From Bacillota bacterium (GTDB taxonomy: Bacteria; Bacillota; Clostridia; Tissierellales; Peptoniphilaceae), in assembly GCA_023393815.1 (NCBI GenBank), contig JAEXBU010000082.1:1-9308 (forward strand): a stretch of DNA of 9,308 nt. The letters run 5' to 3'. Below the pieces are notes generated by a model that was not told the DNA's origin, did no database searches, and saw only the letters and a list, made by a program, of their open reading frames with translations. Within the stretch, counting starts at the first letter, position 1, and every line of letters begins with the position of its first letter. Below, piece by piece: positions 1 to 6,015 of the stretch. The position numbers were made by a program, and so were the translations under genes.

Positions 1-36
1 AAAATCGGAGATGCCCCGCCGGGGTCTCCGATTTTT
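1..36. terminator. Bidirectional rho-independent terminator after hbd
   Basis: An 11-bp arm AAAATCGGAGA at the left edge pairs with TCTCCGATTTT at 25-35, and an inner CCCC/GGGG helix closes on a GCC loop; a two-base TG bulge interrupts the left arm. Read on the minus strand it follows the hbd stop codon by about 20 bases and ends in a short T run at the window edge. Read on the plus strand it is followed by TTTTTCTTTTT, so it could also stop a gene entering from the left. It closes the thl-crt-hbd operon. Confidence 0.85.
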
Positions 37-55
37 CTTTTTCGAATGATTCAAA

Positions 56-898
56 TTACTTGTTGTAGTTGTAGAAACCTTCGCCGCTCTTGCAACCGAG
101 TTTTCCACCGCGATCCATCTTGCGCAACAGCACGTGGGCGCGGTATTTGCTATCGTGGTAGTCGTCGTAAAGAACGTCCATAATGGCGAGGACGACGTCC
201 AAACCGATTAAGTCGGCCAAAGCCAAGGGGCCCATGGGGTGGTTGGCACCAAGTTTCATGGCGGTATCCACGTCTTCCACGGAAGCGACGCCGTCGGCGA
301 CGATGCTGATGCCTTCGTTGATCATGGGGATCAAAATGCGGTTAACGACAAAGCCCGGTGCTTCTTCCACTTCGACCGGGGTCTTGCCGATTTCTTTGGC
401 GAGGTCGATAACAGTTTTTTTGGTTTCTTCGTCGGTGTTCAATCCGCAGATAACTTCCACGAGTTTCATCGCGGGAACCGGGTTAAAGAAGTGCATACCG
501 ATGACTTTGCCGGGGCGTTTGGTGGCGGCGGCAATATCGGTAATGCTTAAGGACGAGGTGTTGGATGCCAAGATGGTCTTCGCGTCGCAAGTTTCGCAAA
601 GTTCGGTAAAGATGGCCTTTTTAATCTTCGGATTTTCCGTAGCCGCTTCGACGATTAGGTCGCAGTCTTTCAGCGCCTTAATGTCGTCAGTGGTGGTCAC
701 GCGGGCGATGGCGGCCTTTGCATCTTCTTCCGTCATACGGCCTTTTTCCACGTTGCGGTTATAGCCTTTTTCGATTTTCTTCTTTGCCGCTTCCAACGCT
801 TCCGGAGCGATGTCGCGGATGACGACGTCGTGATGAAGGGCCATTGTTTGCGCAATGCCGCTACCCATAGTACCCGAACCGATAACACCAATTTTCAT
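56..898 (-). CDS. hbd: 3-hydroxybutyryl-CoA dehydrogenase
   Basis: This 280-residue cytosolic enzyme interconverts acetoacetyl-CoA and 3-hydroxybutyryl-CoA, the second step of the clostridial butyrate route; family members are about 282 residues. The N-terminal Rossmann domain opens with MKIGVIGSGTMGSG (dinucleotide loop G7-x-G9-x-x-G12), and Asp29 at the end of the second strand suggests NAD(H) rather than NADP(H), which is inference. The signature HFFNPVPAMKLVEV carries catalytic His136, with Ser115 (NTSSLS) and Asn186 (FVVNRI) in the expected places. The C-terminal helical domain ends in SGEGFYNYNK. An in-frame start 11 codons upstream exists, but the chosen ATG at 898 has AAAGGAGG seven bases before it, so it is preferred. 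It is the last gene of the operon, 29 bases after crt. Confidence 0.96.
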   Translation of the reverse strand: MKIGVIGSGTMGSGIAQTMALHHDVVIRDIAPEALEAAKKKIEKGYNRNVEKGRMTEEDAKAAIARVTTTDDIKALKDCDLIVEAATENPKIKKAIFTELCETCDAKTILASNTSSLSITDIAAATKRPGKVIGMHFFNPVPAMKLVEVICGLNTDEETKKTVIDLAKEIGKTPVEVEEAPGFVVNRILIPMINEGISIVADGVASVEDVDTAMKLGANHPMGPLALADLIGLDVVLAIMDVLYDDYHDSKYRAHVLLRKMDRGGKLGCKSGEGFYNYNK

Positions 899-927
899 TT
901 TAAGTCCTCCTTTACTTGAACTTTTCC

Positions 928-1707
928 TCATTCGCCCTTAAATTCGGGGTCACGTTTTTCCAAAAATGCCTTCATGCCTTCTTTTTGATCGGCCGTGGCG
1001 AAGCACAAACCGAATGCGGATTTTTCAATGTCCATACCGGTGTGAATATCCGTTTGAATTCCGTCGACAATGGCGCCCTTGGCGTAGCTGACGGCGATGC
1101 TGCCCTTGGAGGCGATGGTCTTTGCCATCTTCATGGCGGCTTCGTCTAATTCTTCCGGTGCGACGACGGCGTTGACCAGACCGATTTCATAGGCGCGGTC
1201 CGCTTTAATGTTCTTCGCCGTGTAGATCAATTCCTTGGCAATGCCGACACCGACGGTACGTGCCAAACGTTGGGTGCCACCGAAGCCCGGGGTGATCCCG
1301 AGTCCGACTTCCGGTTGACCGAAGACCGCTTTTTCCGAGGCGATGCGAATGTCGCAGGCCAAGGACAGTTCACAGCCGCCGCCCAGGGCGAATCCGTTCA
1401 CTGCGGCGATAACCGGTTTCGACAGATGTTCGATGAGCATAAAGGTGTCCATGCCGAGCTTGGCAAAGGCGTAGGCGCCCGCCGCATCCAGAGGCTGCAT
1501 TTCGGAAATGTCCGCCCCGGCGACAAAAGCCTTGCCTTCCCCGGTAATGACGACAACCTTTACGGCGTCGTCTTTATCGAGGGCTAAGAAACATTCGTTT
1601 AATTCCGTCAACACGTCCGAGTTCAAGGCATTCATGCTCTTGGGCTTGTTAATGGTAATTTTCGCGATGCCGTCGACGTTTTCGACGAGTAAATACTTAA
1701 AATCCAT
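928..1707 (-). CDS. crt: Crotonase (short-chain enoyl-CoA hydratase)
   Basis: This 259-residue enoyl-CoA hydratase/isomerase-fold protein would dehydrate 3-hydroxybutyryl-CoA to crotonyl-CoA. Visible motifs are FVAGADISEM (61-70), where the backbone helps form the oxyanion hole, and GFALGGGCELSLACDIR (105-121), which supplies oxyanion-hole Gly and catalytic Glu113. FGQPEVGLGITPGFGGTQRL follows, with the second catalytic Glu133. Having both Glu residues supports hydratase rather than isomerase or decarboxylase activity. The length equals that of clostridial Crt (about 260). The ATG at 1707 is preceded by AGGGGGAGAGAG. It lies 25 bases after thl and 29 bases before hbd, all on the minus strand, giving the classic butyrate gene trio. 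A role in beta-oxidation cannot be excluded from sequence. Confidence 0.95.
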   Translation of the reverse strand: MDFKYLLVENVDGIAKITINKPKSMNALNSDVLTELNECFLALDKDDAVKVVVITGEGKAFVAGADISEMQPLDAAGAYAFAKLGMDTFMLIEHLSKPVIAAVNGFALGGGCELSLACDIRIASEKAVFGQPEVGLGITPGFGGTQRLARTVGVGIAKELIYTAKNIKADRAYEIGLVNAVVAPEELDEAAMKMAKTIASKGSIAVSYAKGAIVDGIQTDIHTGMDIEKSAFGLCFATADQKEGMKAFLEKRDPEFKGE

Positions 1708-1732
1708 GTTCTCTCTCCCCCTTTAATTTCTC

Positions 1733-2914
1733 TTAGCGTTCAACGGTAACTGCCGTACCTTGGCCGCCGCCGATACATAAGGTGGCGAGACCTTTTTTGG
1801 CGTCCCGTTTTGCCATTTCGTACAATAACGTGACGAGAATCCGCGCACCGGATGCACCGACCGGGTGGCCGAGGGCGATGGCGCCGCCGTTGACGTTCAC
1901 TTTATCCATATCCAAGCCTAAGGTCTTGACGACGGCACACGCTTGTGCTGCAAAGGCTTCGTTGGCTTCTATCAAGTCCAATTCGGAGAATTCCCAACCG
2001 GCCTTTTCCATCGCTTTTCTGGAAGAGGGGATCGGGCCCGTACCCATGACCTTGGGATCGACGCCGGCGCTGGCGTAGCTGACGAGCGTAGCCAAGGGTT
2101 TGATGCCTAATTCTTTGGCTTTTTCTTCACTCATGACAATGAGCATGGCGGCACCGTCGTTAATACCCGATGCGTTGCCTGCAGTAACCGTACCGCCGTC
2201 TTTCTTGAAGGCCGGTTTCAAGCCGCTGATGCTTTCTACGGTCACGCCGTCACGGATAAATTCGTCTTCGTCAACGACGGTGACTTTGCCTTTGCGTCCG
2301 TGTACTTCTACGGGGACGATTTCTTCTTTAAAGCGACCTTCGGCGCGGGCTTTCGATGCTCGTTGTTGGCTGCCTGCAGCGAGAATATCTTGATCGGTAC
2401 GGGTGATGTCGTATTCTTCGGCCACGTTTTCTGCGGTCATACCCATGTGGTAGCCGTTAAATGCGTCCCACAGGGCGTCGTTAATCATGGAGTCGACAAA
2501 TTTCTTGTCGTTCATGCGCGCGCCCCAACGAGCTTCTTTAACGAGGAAGGGCGCACCGGACATGGATTCGGTACCGCCTGCGAGGATGATGTCGGCATCT
2601 CCCGCTTTAATGATTTGTGCGGCCAAAGATACGGCGCGAAGACCGGAACCGCATACTTTGTTGATGGTCATGGCGGGAACGCCTACAGGGCATCCGGCAT
2701 AAATGACGATTTGACGGGCGACGTTTTGTCCCAAGCCTGCTTGCAATACATTGCCGATAATGGCTTCTTCAACATCTTCCGGTTTGATTCCGGCACGGGC
2801 GATGGCTTCTTTGGCAGCGACGACGCCTAAATCGACGGCGCTAACGTCTTTAAACGCGCCACCGAAAGAACCGACAGGCGTTCTGACCGCACTGGCAATG
2901 ACAATGTTTTTCAT
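1733..2914 (-). CDS. thlA: Acetyl-CoA C-acetyltransferase (thiolase)
   Basis: This 393-residue biosynthetic-type thiolase would condense two acetyl-CoA to acetoacetyl-CoA, the first committed step of the butyrate pathway. The N-terminal half contains NKVCGSGLRAV with nucleophile Cys88 and the GGTESMSGAP segment near 113-122. The C-terminal half has NEAFAAQ (318-324), GGAIALGHPVGASGAR with catalytic His350, and CIGGGQG with the proton-shuttling Cys380. Length and motifs match clostridial ThlA and Zoogloea PhaA (about 392). The start is set at the ATG at 2914 because GAGGAGGAT ends seven to eight bases upstream and MKNIVIASAVRTP is the family N-terminus; an ATG nine codons further upstream is out of register with that site. 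It is the first gene of the operon, driven by the divergent promoter at 3075-3103. Confidence 0.96.
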   Translation of the reverse strand: MKNIVIASAVRTPVGSFGGAFKDVSAVDLGVVAAKEAIARAGIKPEDVEEAIIGNVLQAGLGQNVARQIVIYAGCPVGVPAMTINKVCGSGLRAVSLAAQIIKAGDADIILAGGTESMSGAPFLVKEARWGARMNDKKFVDSMINDALWDAFNGYHMGMTAENVAEEYDITRTDQDILAAGSQQRASKARAEGRFKEEIVPVEVHGRKGKVTVVDEDEFIRDGVTVESISGLKPAFKKDGGTVTAGNASGINDGAAMLIVMSEEKAKELGIKPLATLVSYASAGVDPKVMGTGPIPSSRKAMEKAGWEFSELDLIEANEAFAAQACAVVKTLGLDMDKVNVNGGAIALGHPVGASGARILVTLLYEMAKRDAKKGLATLCIGGGQGTAVTVER

Positions 2915-2964
2915 AGATGAATCCTCCTCACAGGTTTTCATTCGTTACGGTGCACATATATGAT

Positions 2965-3010
2965 GGAGCCCTTGGCTCCTATGCATCGCACAAGCAACCG
3001 ACTGCGTCGG
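2965..3010 (-). other. thl 5' leader with two compact hairpins
   Basis: If transcription starts near 3068, the thl mRNA carries about 150 untranslated bases. Within it are two perfect small inverted repeats: CCGAC-TGC-GTCGG at 2998-3010 (5 bp, 3-base loop) and GGAGCC-CTT-GGCTCC at 2965-2979 (6 bp, 3-base loop). Neither is followed by a T run on the minus strand, so they are not intrinsic terminators. No known riboswitch class is recognisable to me. They may protect or structure the messenger, or be incidental. The rest of 2915-3060 shows no convincing gene. Confidence 0.4.
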
Positions 3011-3044
3011 CGAGAAAATCTCTCTTTGGTTGTATACCCCGGCG

Positions 3045-3058
3045 TGCAAATGTTTACA
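3045..3058 (-). promoter_or_regulatory. Candidate cre (CcpA) operator in thl leader
   Basis: On the minus strand the site reads TGTAAACATTTGCA. It fits the catabolite-responsive element consensus TGNAANCGNWNNCA at all fixed positions except one (A for G in the central CG). It lies at the core of a 16-bp imperfect palindrome GTG-N-AAA-NN-TTT-N-CAC. It would sit about 10-23 bases downstream of the predicted thl start site, a position from which CcpA can act as a roadblock. This is a pattern match only. Confidence 0.4.
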
Positions 3059-3066
3059 CCCCTTGA

Positions 3067-3084
3067 TAGAAAATATTTTAACAA
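3067..3084. promoter_or_regulatory. Candidate Rex redox operator over thl -10
   Basis: The 18-bp stretch TAGAAAATATTTTAACAA has one perfect half-site (TTAACAA, 3078-3084) and one degenerate half (TAGAAAA) in the spacing of the clostridial Rex consensus TTGTTAA-N4-TTAACAA. That is 11 of 14 fixed bases. It covers the predicted -10 box and start point of the thl promoter, where a repressor sensing NADH/NAD+ would block transcription. Rex control of thl-crt-hbd-type operons is known in clostridia. The region is AT-rich, so a chance match is possible. Confidence 0.4.
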
Positions 3085-3103
3085 TACCCGGACGCTTTTT
3101 CAA
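3075..3103 (-). promoter_or_regulatory. Sigma-A-type promoter for thl-crt-hbd
   Basis: On the minus strand TTGAAA (3098-3103) is followed after exactly 17 bases by TAAAAT (3075-3080), each one mismatch from consensus. The start would be near 3068. It is the best promoter upstream of thl in this orientation. Its -35 box lies only 3 bp from the -35 box of the divergent tRNA promoter. Confidence 0.65.
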
Positions 3104-3106
3104 CCC

Positions 3107-3135
3107 TTGACAAAAATTTTTTTCAGAAGTAAAAT
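3107..3135 (+). promoter_or_regulatory. Strong sigma-A-type promoter for tRNA-Gly
   Basis: A perfect TTGACA (3107-3112) is separated by 17 bases from TAAAAT (3130-3135). The start would be near 3142, about seven bases before the mature tRNA 5' end. This strength is typical of stable-RNA genes. Confidence 0.8.
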
Positions 3136-3148
3136 GAAACTTACATTT

Positions 3149-3222
3149 GCGGGTGTAGCTCAGTGGCAGAGCCTCGGCTTCCCAAGCCGATCGCGAGGGT
3201 TCGATTCCCTTCACCCGCTCCA
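3149..3222 (+). tRNA. tRNA-Gly (anticodon CCC)
   Basis: A complete 74-base cloverleaf. The acceptor stem GCGGGTG/CACCCGC is fully paired and the discriminator is T, followed by an encoded CCA (3220-3222). The D arm is GCTC/GAGC and the anticodon stem is TCGGC/GCCGA around loop TTCCCAA. The anticodon CCC is at 3181-3183 and reads GGG glycine codons. The T arm is GAGGG/CCCTT with loop TTCGATT and includes one G-U pair. It is a single gene with its own promoter and terminator, not part of a tRNA cluster. Confidence 0.97.
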
Positions 3223-3243
3223 CGGCCTTCGGGCCGTTTTTTT
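3222..3243 (+). terminator. Rho-independent terminator of tRNA-Gly
   Basis: The stem ACGGCC/GGCCGT closes on a TTCG tetraloop and runs directly into seven T residues. The stem's first base is the A of the encoded CCA, so the terminator abuts the tRNA with no spacer. On the minus strand the hairpin lacks a T tail, so it would not obviously stop apt transcripts. Confidence 0.92.
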
Positions 3244-3252
3244 ATTTTCTTT

Positions 3253-3768
3253 TTACGAAGGGAAGTGCATGAGGGAGTAGACGGGAACGGGCATTTTTTC
3301 TCGGCCGTCCAAACCGTCCAGTTCGATTAAGACCAAACAGCCCAATACCTCTGCGCCGAGGGATTCACAAATTTCCACCGCCGCCTTCCCCGTGCCGCCG
3401 GTGGCCAGGAGGTCGTCGACGATCAAGACTTTTTCTCCGGAATCGAGTCCGTCGACGTGCATTTCCACTGTGTCCGATCCGTATTCCAAGTCATATTCCA
3501 CGGATAAAGTTTCCGCGGGCAGCTTGCCGGGTTTTCGAATGGGCACAAAACCTACCCCCAATTCGACGGCGAGGGGCGCGCCTAATAAAAAGCCCCGGGC
3601 TTCGATGCCCACAATTTTGTCGACGGGCCAGTCTTTTACCGCCTCTTTCATGGCCTCGATACAGGCGCGAAAGGCCTCCCCGTCTTTTAGAAGGGTGGTA
3701 ATATCTCGGAAGGTAATGCCCTGTTTCGGGTAATCTTTGATGCTTCGAATCTTTTCTTTTAAATCCAT
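3253..3768 (-). CDS. apt: Adenine phosphoribosyltransferase
   Basis: This 171-residue type I phosphoribosyltransferase would salvage adenine with PRPP to give AMP and pyrophosphate. The start MDLKEKIRSIKDYPKQGITF is characteristic of bacterial Apt. GIEARGFLLGAPLA (54-67) is the conserved core loop, and VLIVDDLLATGGTG (114-127) is the PRPP-binding signature with the two acidic residues Asp118 and Asp119. The length matches the family (about 170-180). The start ATG at 3768 follows a modest AGAGAGG site. It converges with tRNA-Gly, leaving nine bases between its stop and the tRNA terminator, and it has no evident terminator of its own. A relA neighbour, common in Firmicutes, is absent. Confidence 0.96.
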   Translation of the reverse strand: MDLKEKIRSIKDYPKQGITFRDITTLLKDGEAFRACIEAMKEAVKDWPVDKIVGIEARGFLLGAPLAVELGVGFVPIRKPGKLPAETLSVEYDLEYGSDTVEMHVDGLDSGEKVLIVDDLLATGGTGKAAVEICESLGAEVLGCLVLIELDGLDGREKMPVPVYSLMHFPS

Positions 3769-3795
3769 GGTCGCCTCTCTTTCTTTTCTGATTCA

Positions 3796-3824
3796 TTTAT
3801 ACCGCAAAAGTGGGTATAGGACAA
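3796..3824 (-). promoter_or_regulatory. Probable apt promoter
   Basis: On the minus strand TTGTCC (3819-3824) lies 17 bases from TATAAA (3796-3801), placing a start near 3789, about 20 bases before the apt ATG. The -10 box is good and the -35 box matches 4 of 6. A 21-bp inverted repeat, TATACC-N9-GGTATA (3798-3818), overlaps it and could be an operator. No comparably good plus-strand promoter for fbp is visible in this 70-base gap. Confidence 0.5.
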
Positions 3825-3838
3825 GTAAGGAGGAGACC

Positions 3839-5788
3839 ATGGATCAATTATCCCAGTTACAAAAAAAATATTACCGCCTCTTGGCGAACAAGTATCCGTC
3901 CAAAGACTGCGCCCTGGCCGAGGCGCTCTTGTTGGAAAGCGGCCTGAACTTGCCGAAGCCGACGGAACATTTCGTGAGCGATCTGCACGGGGAGTACCGG
4001 GCCTTTACCCACGTGCTTCGAAACGCCTCGGGGGTTTTAAAGCGCTACATCGACGAATTGTTTCCCGAAAAACCGCCGGAAGATCGGCGCCGTCTCGCTA
4101 CCATACTCTACTACCCGGAAGAAAAACTCCGTCTATTAAAGGAAAACCGTACGCCCGAGGCTTACAATGCCTTATTGAAAGAAACCCTGGCCGATTTCAT
4201 CGTCGTGGCAAAGCGGGTGGCGGCGAAATACGATCACGATCAAATCGAAGCCACCTTTCCCGCCGATCGCAAAAAAGTATTGAACCTGCTTCTCTTGGAA
4301 GAAGCGAGTTTGCGCCATAAACAAGGCTACGTCGAGACTCTGCACGAAAAAATCGTCGCCTACGGAGAAGGCGAACGATACATTCGCGACTTGGCCGATC
4401 TGTCCGTACGCTACGCCGTGGAAAATCTCCACGTCTTGGGAGACATTTACGATCGGGGGGAAGAGGCGGAAAAGATTATGGACCTCTTGATGGCCTGCCC
4501 GAAGGTGGACATCCAATGGGGCAATCACGACATCGCCTGGATCGGCGCCTGCACGGGAAACTTCGCCTTGGCCGCCAACGTGATCCGCATCGCCGTCCGC
4601 TACAACGTCCTGCACACCATCGAAGACGGCTACGGAATCAACCTGCTTCCCTTAGTGCGCTACGCGGAAAACTATCGCCCCACGGCACCTTTTTATCCGA
4701 AAAATCCCGATCCGAATCCGGCGCAAAACGAACGTTTAGCGAAACTGCACAAGGCCATTTCCATCTTGCAATTTAAAGCCGAAGGGCAACTGATCGCCGC
4801 ACATCCGGAATTCGGCATGGATTCCATGCGCCTTTTGCACTGCATGGATTTGGAGAACAGGACGGTAAACGTCGGCGGACAAACCTACCCCCTACTGGAC
4901 GGAGATTTTCCTACGGTGGATCCCGCCGATCCCTACGCCTATACGGCGGAGGAACGGGAGGTGGTGAAACGTCTTACGGAAAGCTTTACTTCCGGAGAAC
5001 GGCTGCGAAAACACATTCGCTTTCTTATCGAGTCGGGCAGTATGTACTTGATCTTAAACGACAATCTCCTCTTCCACGGCTGTCTTCCGACGGATAAAAA
5101 GGGCGACTTTCTACCCACCGACGTCTTGGGCGCTCCTCTCTCGGGCCGCGCCCTTTTGGACGCCTTCGACCGAGTGGTTCGGGACAGCTTTTTTGCCCGC
5201 GGAAACAAGCAGAAGCTTGCGTCGGATAGGCTCTTTTACCTGTGGTGCGGGAAAAACTCGCCCCTTTTCGGCAAGGAGCGCATCACCACCTTTGAACGCT
5301 ATTTTATCGACGATAAAGCGACCCACGTGGAGGAAAAAAATCCCTACTACCGCTTGCGGGAAGATGAGGCCTTTGCCGAAAAAATCCTGCACTCCTTCGC
5401 CATCGATCCCTCGCGAGGAAAAATCATTAACGGCCACACGCCGGTCAAGCGTTCCAAGGGCGAAAATCCCGTAAAAGCCGCGGGGAAGGTGATCGTCATC
5501 GACGGCGGCTTTGCCCACGCTTATCGAAAGACCACGGGCACGGCGGGCTACACCTTAATCTCCAATTCCTACGGCATCCTCCTCGCTACCCACAGCGCGG
5601 CAGGGGACGAGGAGAAGCTTTTGACCAACGACATCGACATCACCTCTTCCTTAGCTTTTGTAACGGAATACGACCGCAGACGACTGGTAAGAGATACCGA
5701 CGGCGGAAAAGACGCCCTCTCCGCCATCGAAGAGTTGATTACCCTCGCCAAACTCTACGAAACTGGGGAAATCCCCACGCAAAAATAA
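3839..5788 (+). CDS. fbp: Class III fructose-1,6-bisphosphatase
   Basis: This 649-residue protein would hydrolyse fructose 1,6-bisphosphate to fructose 6-phosphate in gluconeogenesis. It belongs to the Firmicutes class III family (Bacillus subtilis Fbp is about 670 residues), which is unrelated to class I and II enzymes and built on a calcineurin-like metallophosphoesterase core. Metal-site motifs are SDLHGE (D48, H50), GDIYDRG (201-207), GNHD (228-231), LFHGCLPTD with His413, and NGHTPVK with His533, followed by VIVIDGG. The long insert between the first two motifs is normal for this class. The ATG at 3839 follows TAAGGAGG with five bases of spacing; upstream in-frame starts would overlap apt and lack a ribosome site. 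It is divergent from apt and ends inside its own terminator arm. Confidence 0.96.
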   Translation: MDQLSQLQKKYYRLLANKYPSKDCALAEALLLESGLNLPKPTEHFVSDLHGEYRAFTHVLRNASGVLKRYIDELFPEKPPEDRRRLATILYYPEEKLRLLKENRTPEAYNALLKETLADFIVVAKRVAAKYDHDQIEATFPADRKKVLNLLLLEEASLRHKQGYVETLHEKIVAYGEGERYIRDLADLSVRYAVENLHVLGDIYDRGEEAEKIMDLLMACPKVDIQWGNHDIAWIGACTGNFALAANVIRIAVRYNVLHTIEDGYGINLLPLVRYAENYRPTAPFYPKNPDPNPAQNERLAKLHKAISILQFKAEGQLIAAHPEFGMDSMRLLHCMDLENRTVNVGGQTYPLLDGDFPTVDPADPYAYTAEEREVVKRLTESFTSGERLRKHIRFLIESGSMYLILNDNLLFHGCLPTDKKGDFLPTDVLGAPLSGRALLDAFDRVVRDSFFARGNKQKLASDRLFYLWCGKNSPLFGKERITTFERYFIDDKATHVEEKNPYYRLREDEAFAEKILHSFAIDPSRGKIINGHTPVKRSKGENPVKAAGKVIVIDGGFAHAYRKTTGTAGYTLISNSYGILLATHSAAGDEEKLLTNDIDITSSLAFVTEYDRRRLVRDTDGGKDALSAIEELITLAKLYETGEIPTQK

Positions 5789-5811
5789 GGCCCCGCGGCC
5801 TTATTTTTTTG
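5781..5811. terminator. Bidirectional terminator after fbp
   Basis: AAAAATAAGGCC (5781-5792) pairs perfectly with GGCCTTATTTTT (5797-5808) across a CCGC loop, followed by further T residues. The left arm contains the fbp stop codon. The complementary strand also ends in TTATTTTTG, so it can stop transcripts from the facing pdxR remnant, whose stop codon (5801-5803) lies in the right arm. Confidence 0.92.
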
Positions 5812-5998
5812 TTTCCTTCCTCCGGAGATCTGCGAAATTTCCATGCTCGTCCCCTTTCCTTTTCTTCTCTTCATAGGCGAATTCCCGCAAAAGAGTCTTT
5901 AGACGACAGAGCCCCTCTTCCAGCGTCTCCATACTCATGTTTCTATAGCCGACAATCAGCCGAGGATAGGGATCCCGCTGGCCGTCAATGGAAAATCG
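5801..5998 (-). pseudogene. 3' remnant of MocR/PdxR-type regulator
   Basis: The minus strand holds 65 uninterrupted codons ending at TAA 5801-5803. The translated segment begins near RFSIDGQRDPYPRLIVGY and continues NMSMETLEEGLCRLKTLL. This resembles the extreme C-terminus of GntR-family regulators with an aminotransferase-like domain (MocR family, which includes PdxR), where a 'P-R-L-x-x-G-Y/F, S-x-E-x-x-x-E-G-x-x-R-L' pattern closes the protein. A basic tail of about 28 residues follows. The DNA-binding domain and nearly all of the aminotransferase domain are missing (intact proteins are about 450-500 residues). No start or ribosome site is present. It faces away from the pdxS remnant, as pdxR does beside pdxS in intact loci. 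The pdxR identity rests partly on this context. The right boundary is approximate. Confidence 0.68.
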
Positions 5999-6015
5999 GA
6001 AATTCCTTTCACGTG

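Noticed and set aside
2965..2979. GGAGCC-CTT-GGCTCC hairpin as a terminator or attenuator
   Set aside because: No T run follows on either strand and no competing antiterminator fold is apparent, so I kept it only as leader structure.
2945..2986. A 13-codon upstream ORF (ATG CAT AGG...) in the thl leader as a leader peptide
   Set aside because: No ribosome-binding site precedes it and its codons show no regulatory amino-acid run; it is probably chance.
3031..3056. TATACA as an alternative thl -10 box
   Set aside because: The only -35-like sequence upstream is at about 14-base spacing and poor; the TTGAAA-N17-TAAAAT pair is far better.
3737..3838. Earlier in-frame starts adding up to 34 residues to fbp
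   Set aside because: They overlap the 5' end of divergent apt, lack ribosome sites and add a non-family N-terminus. The ATG at 3839 has an ideal AAGGAGG.
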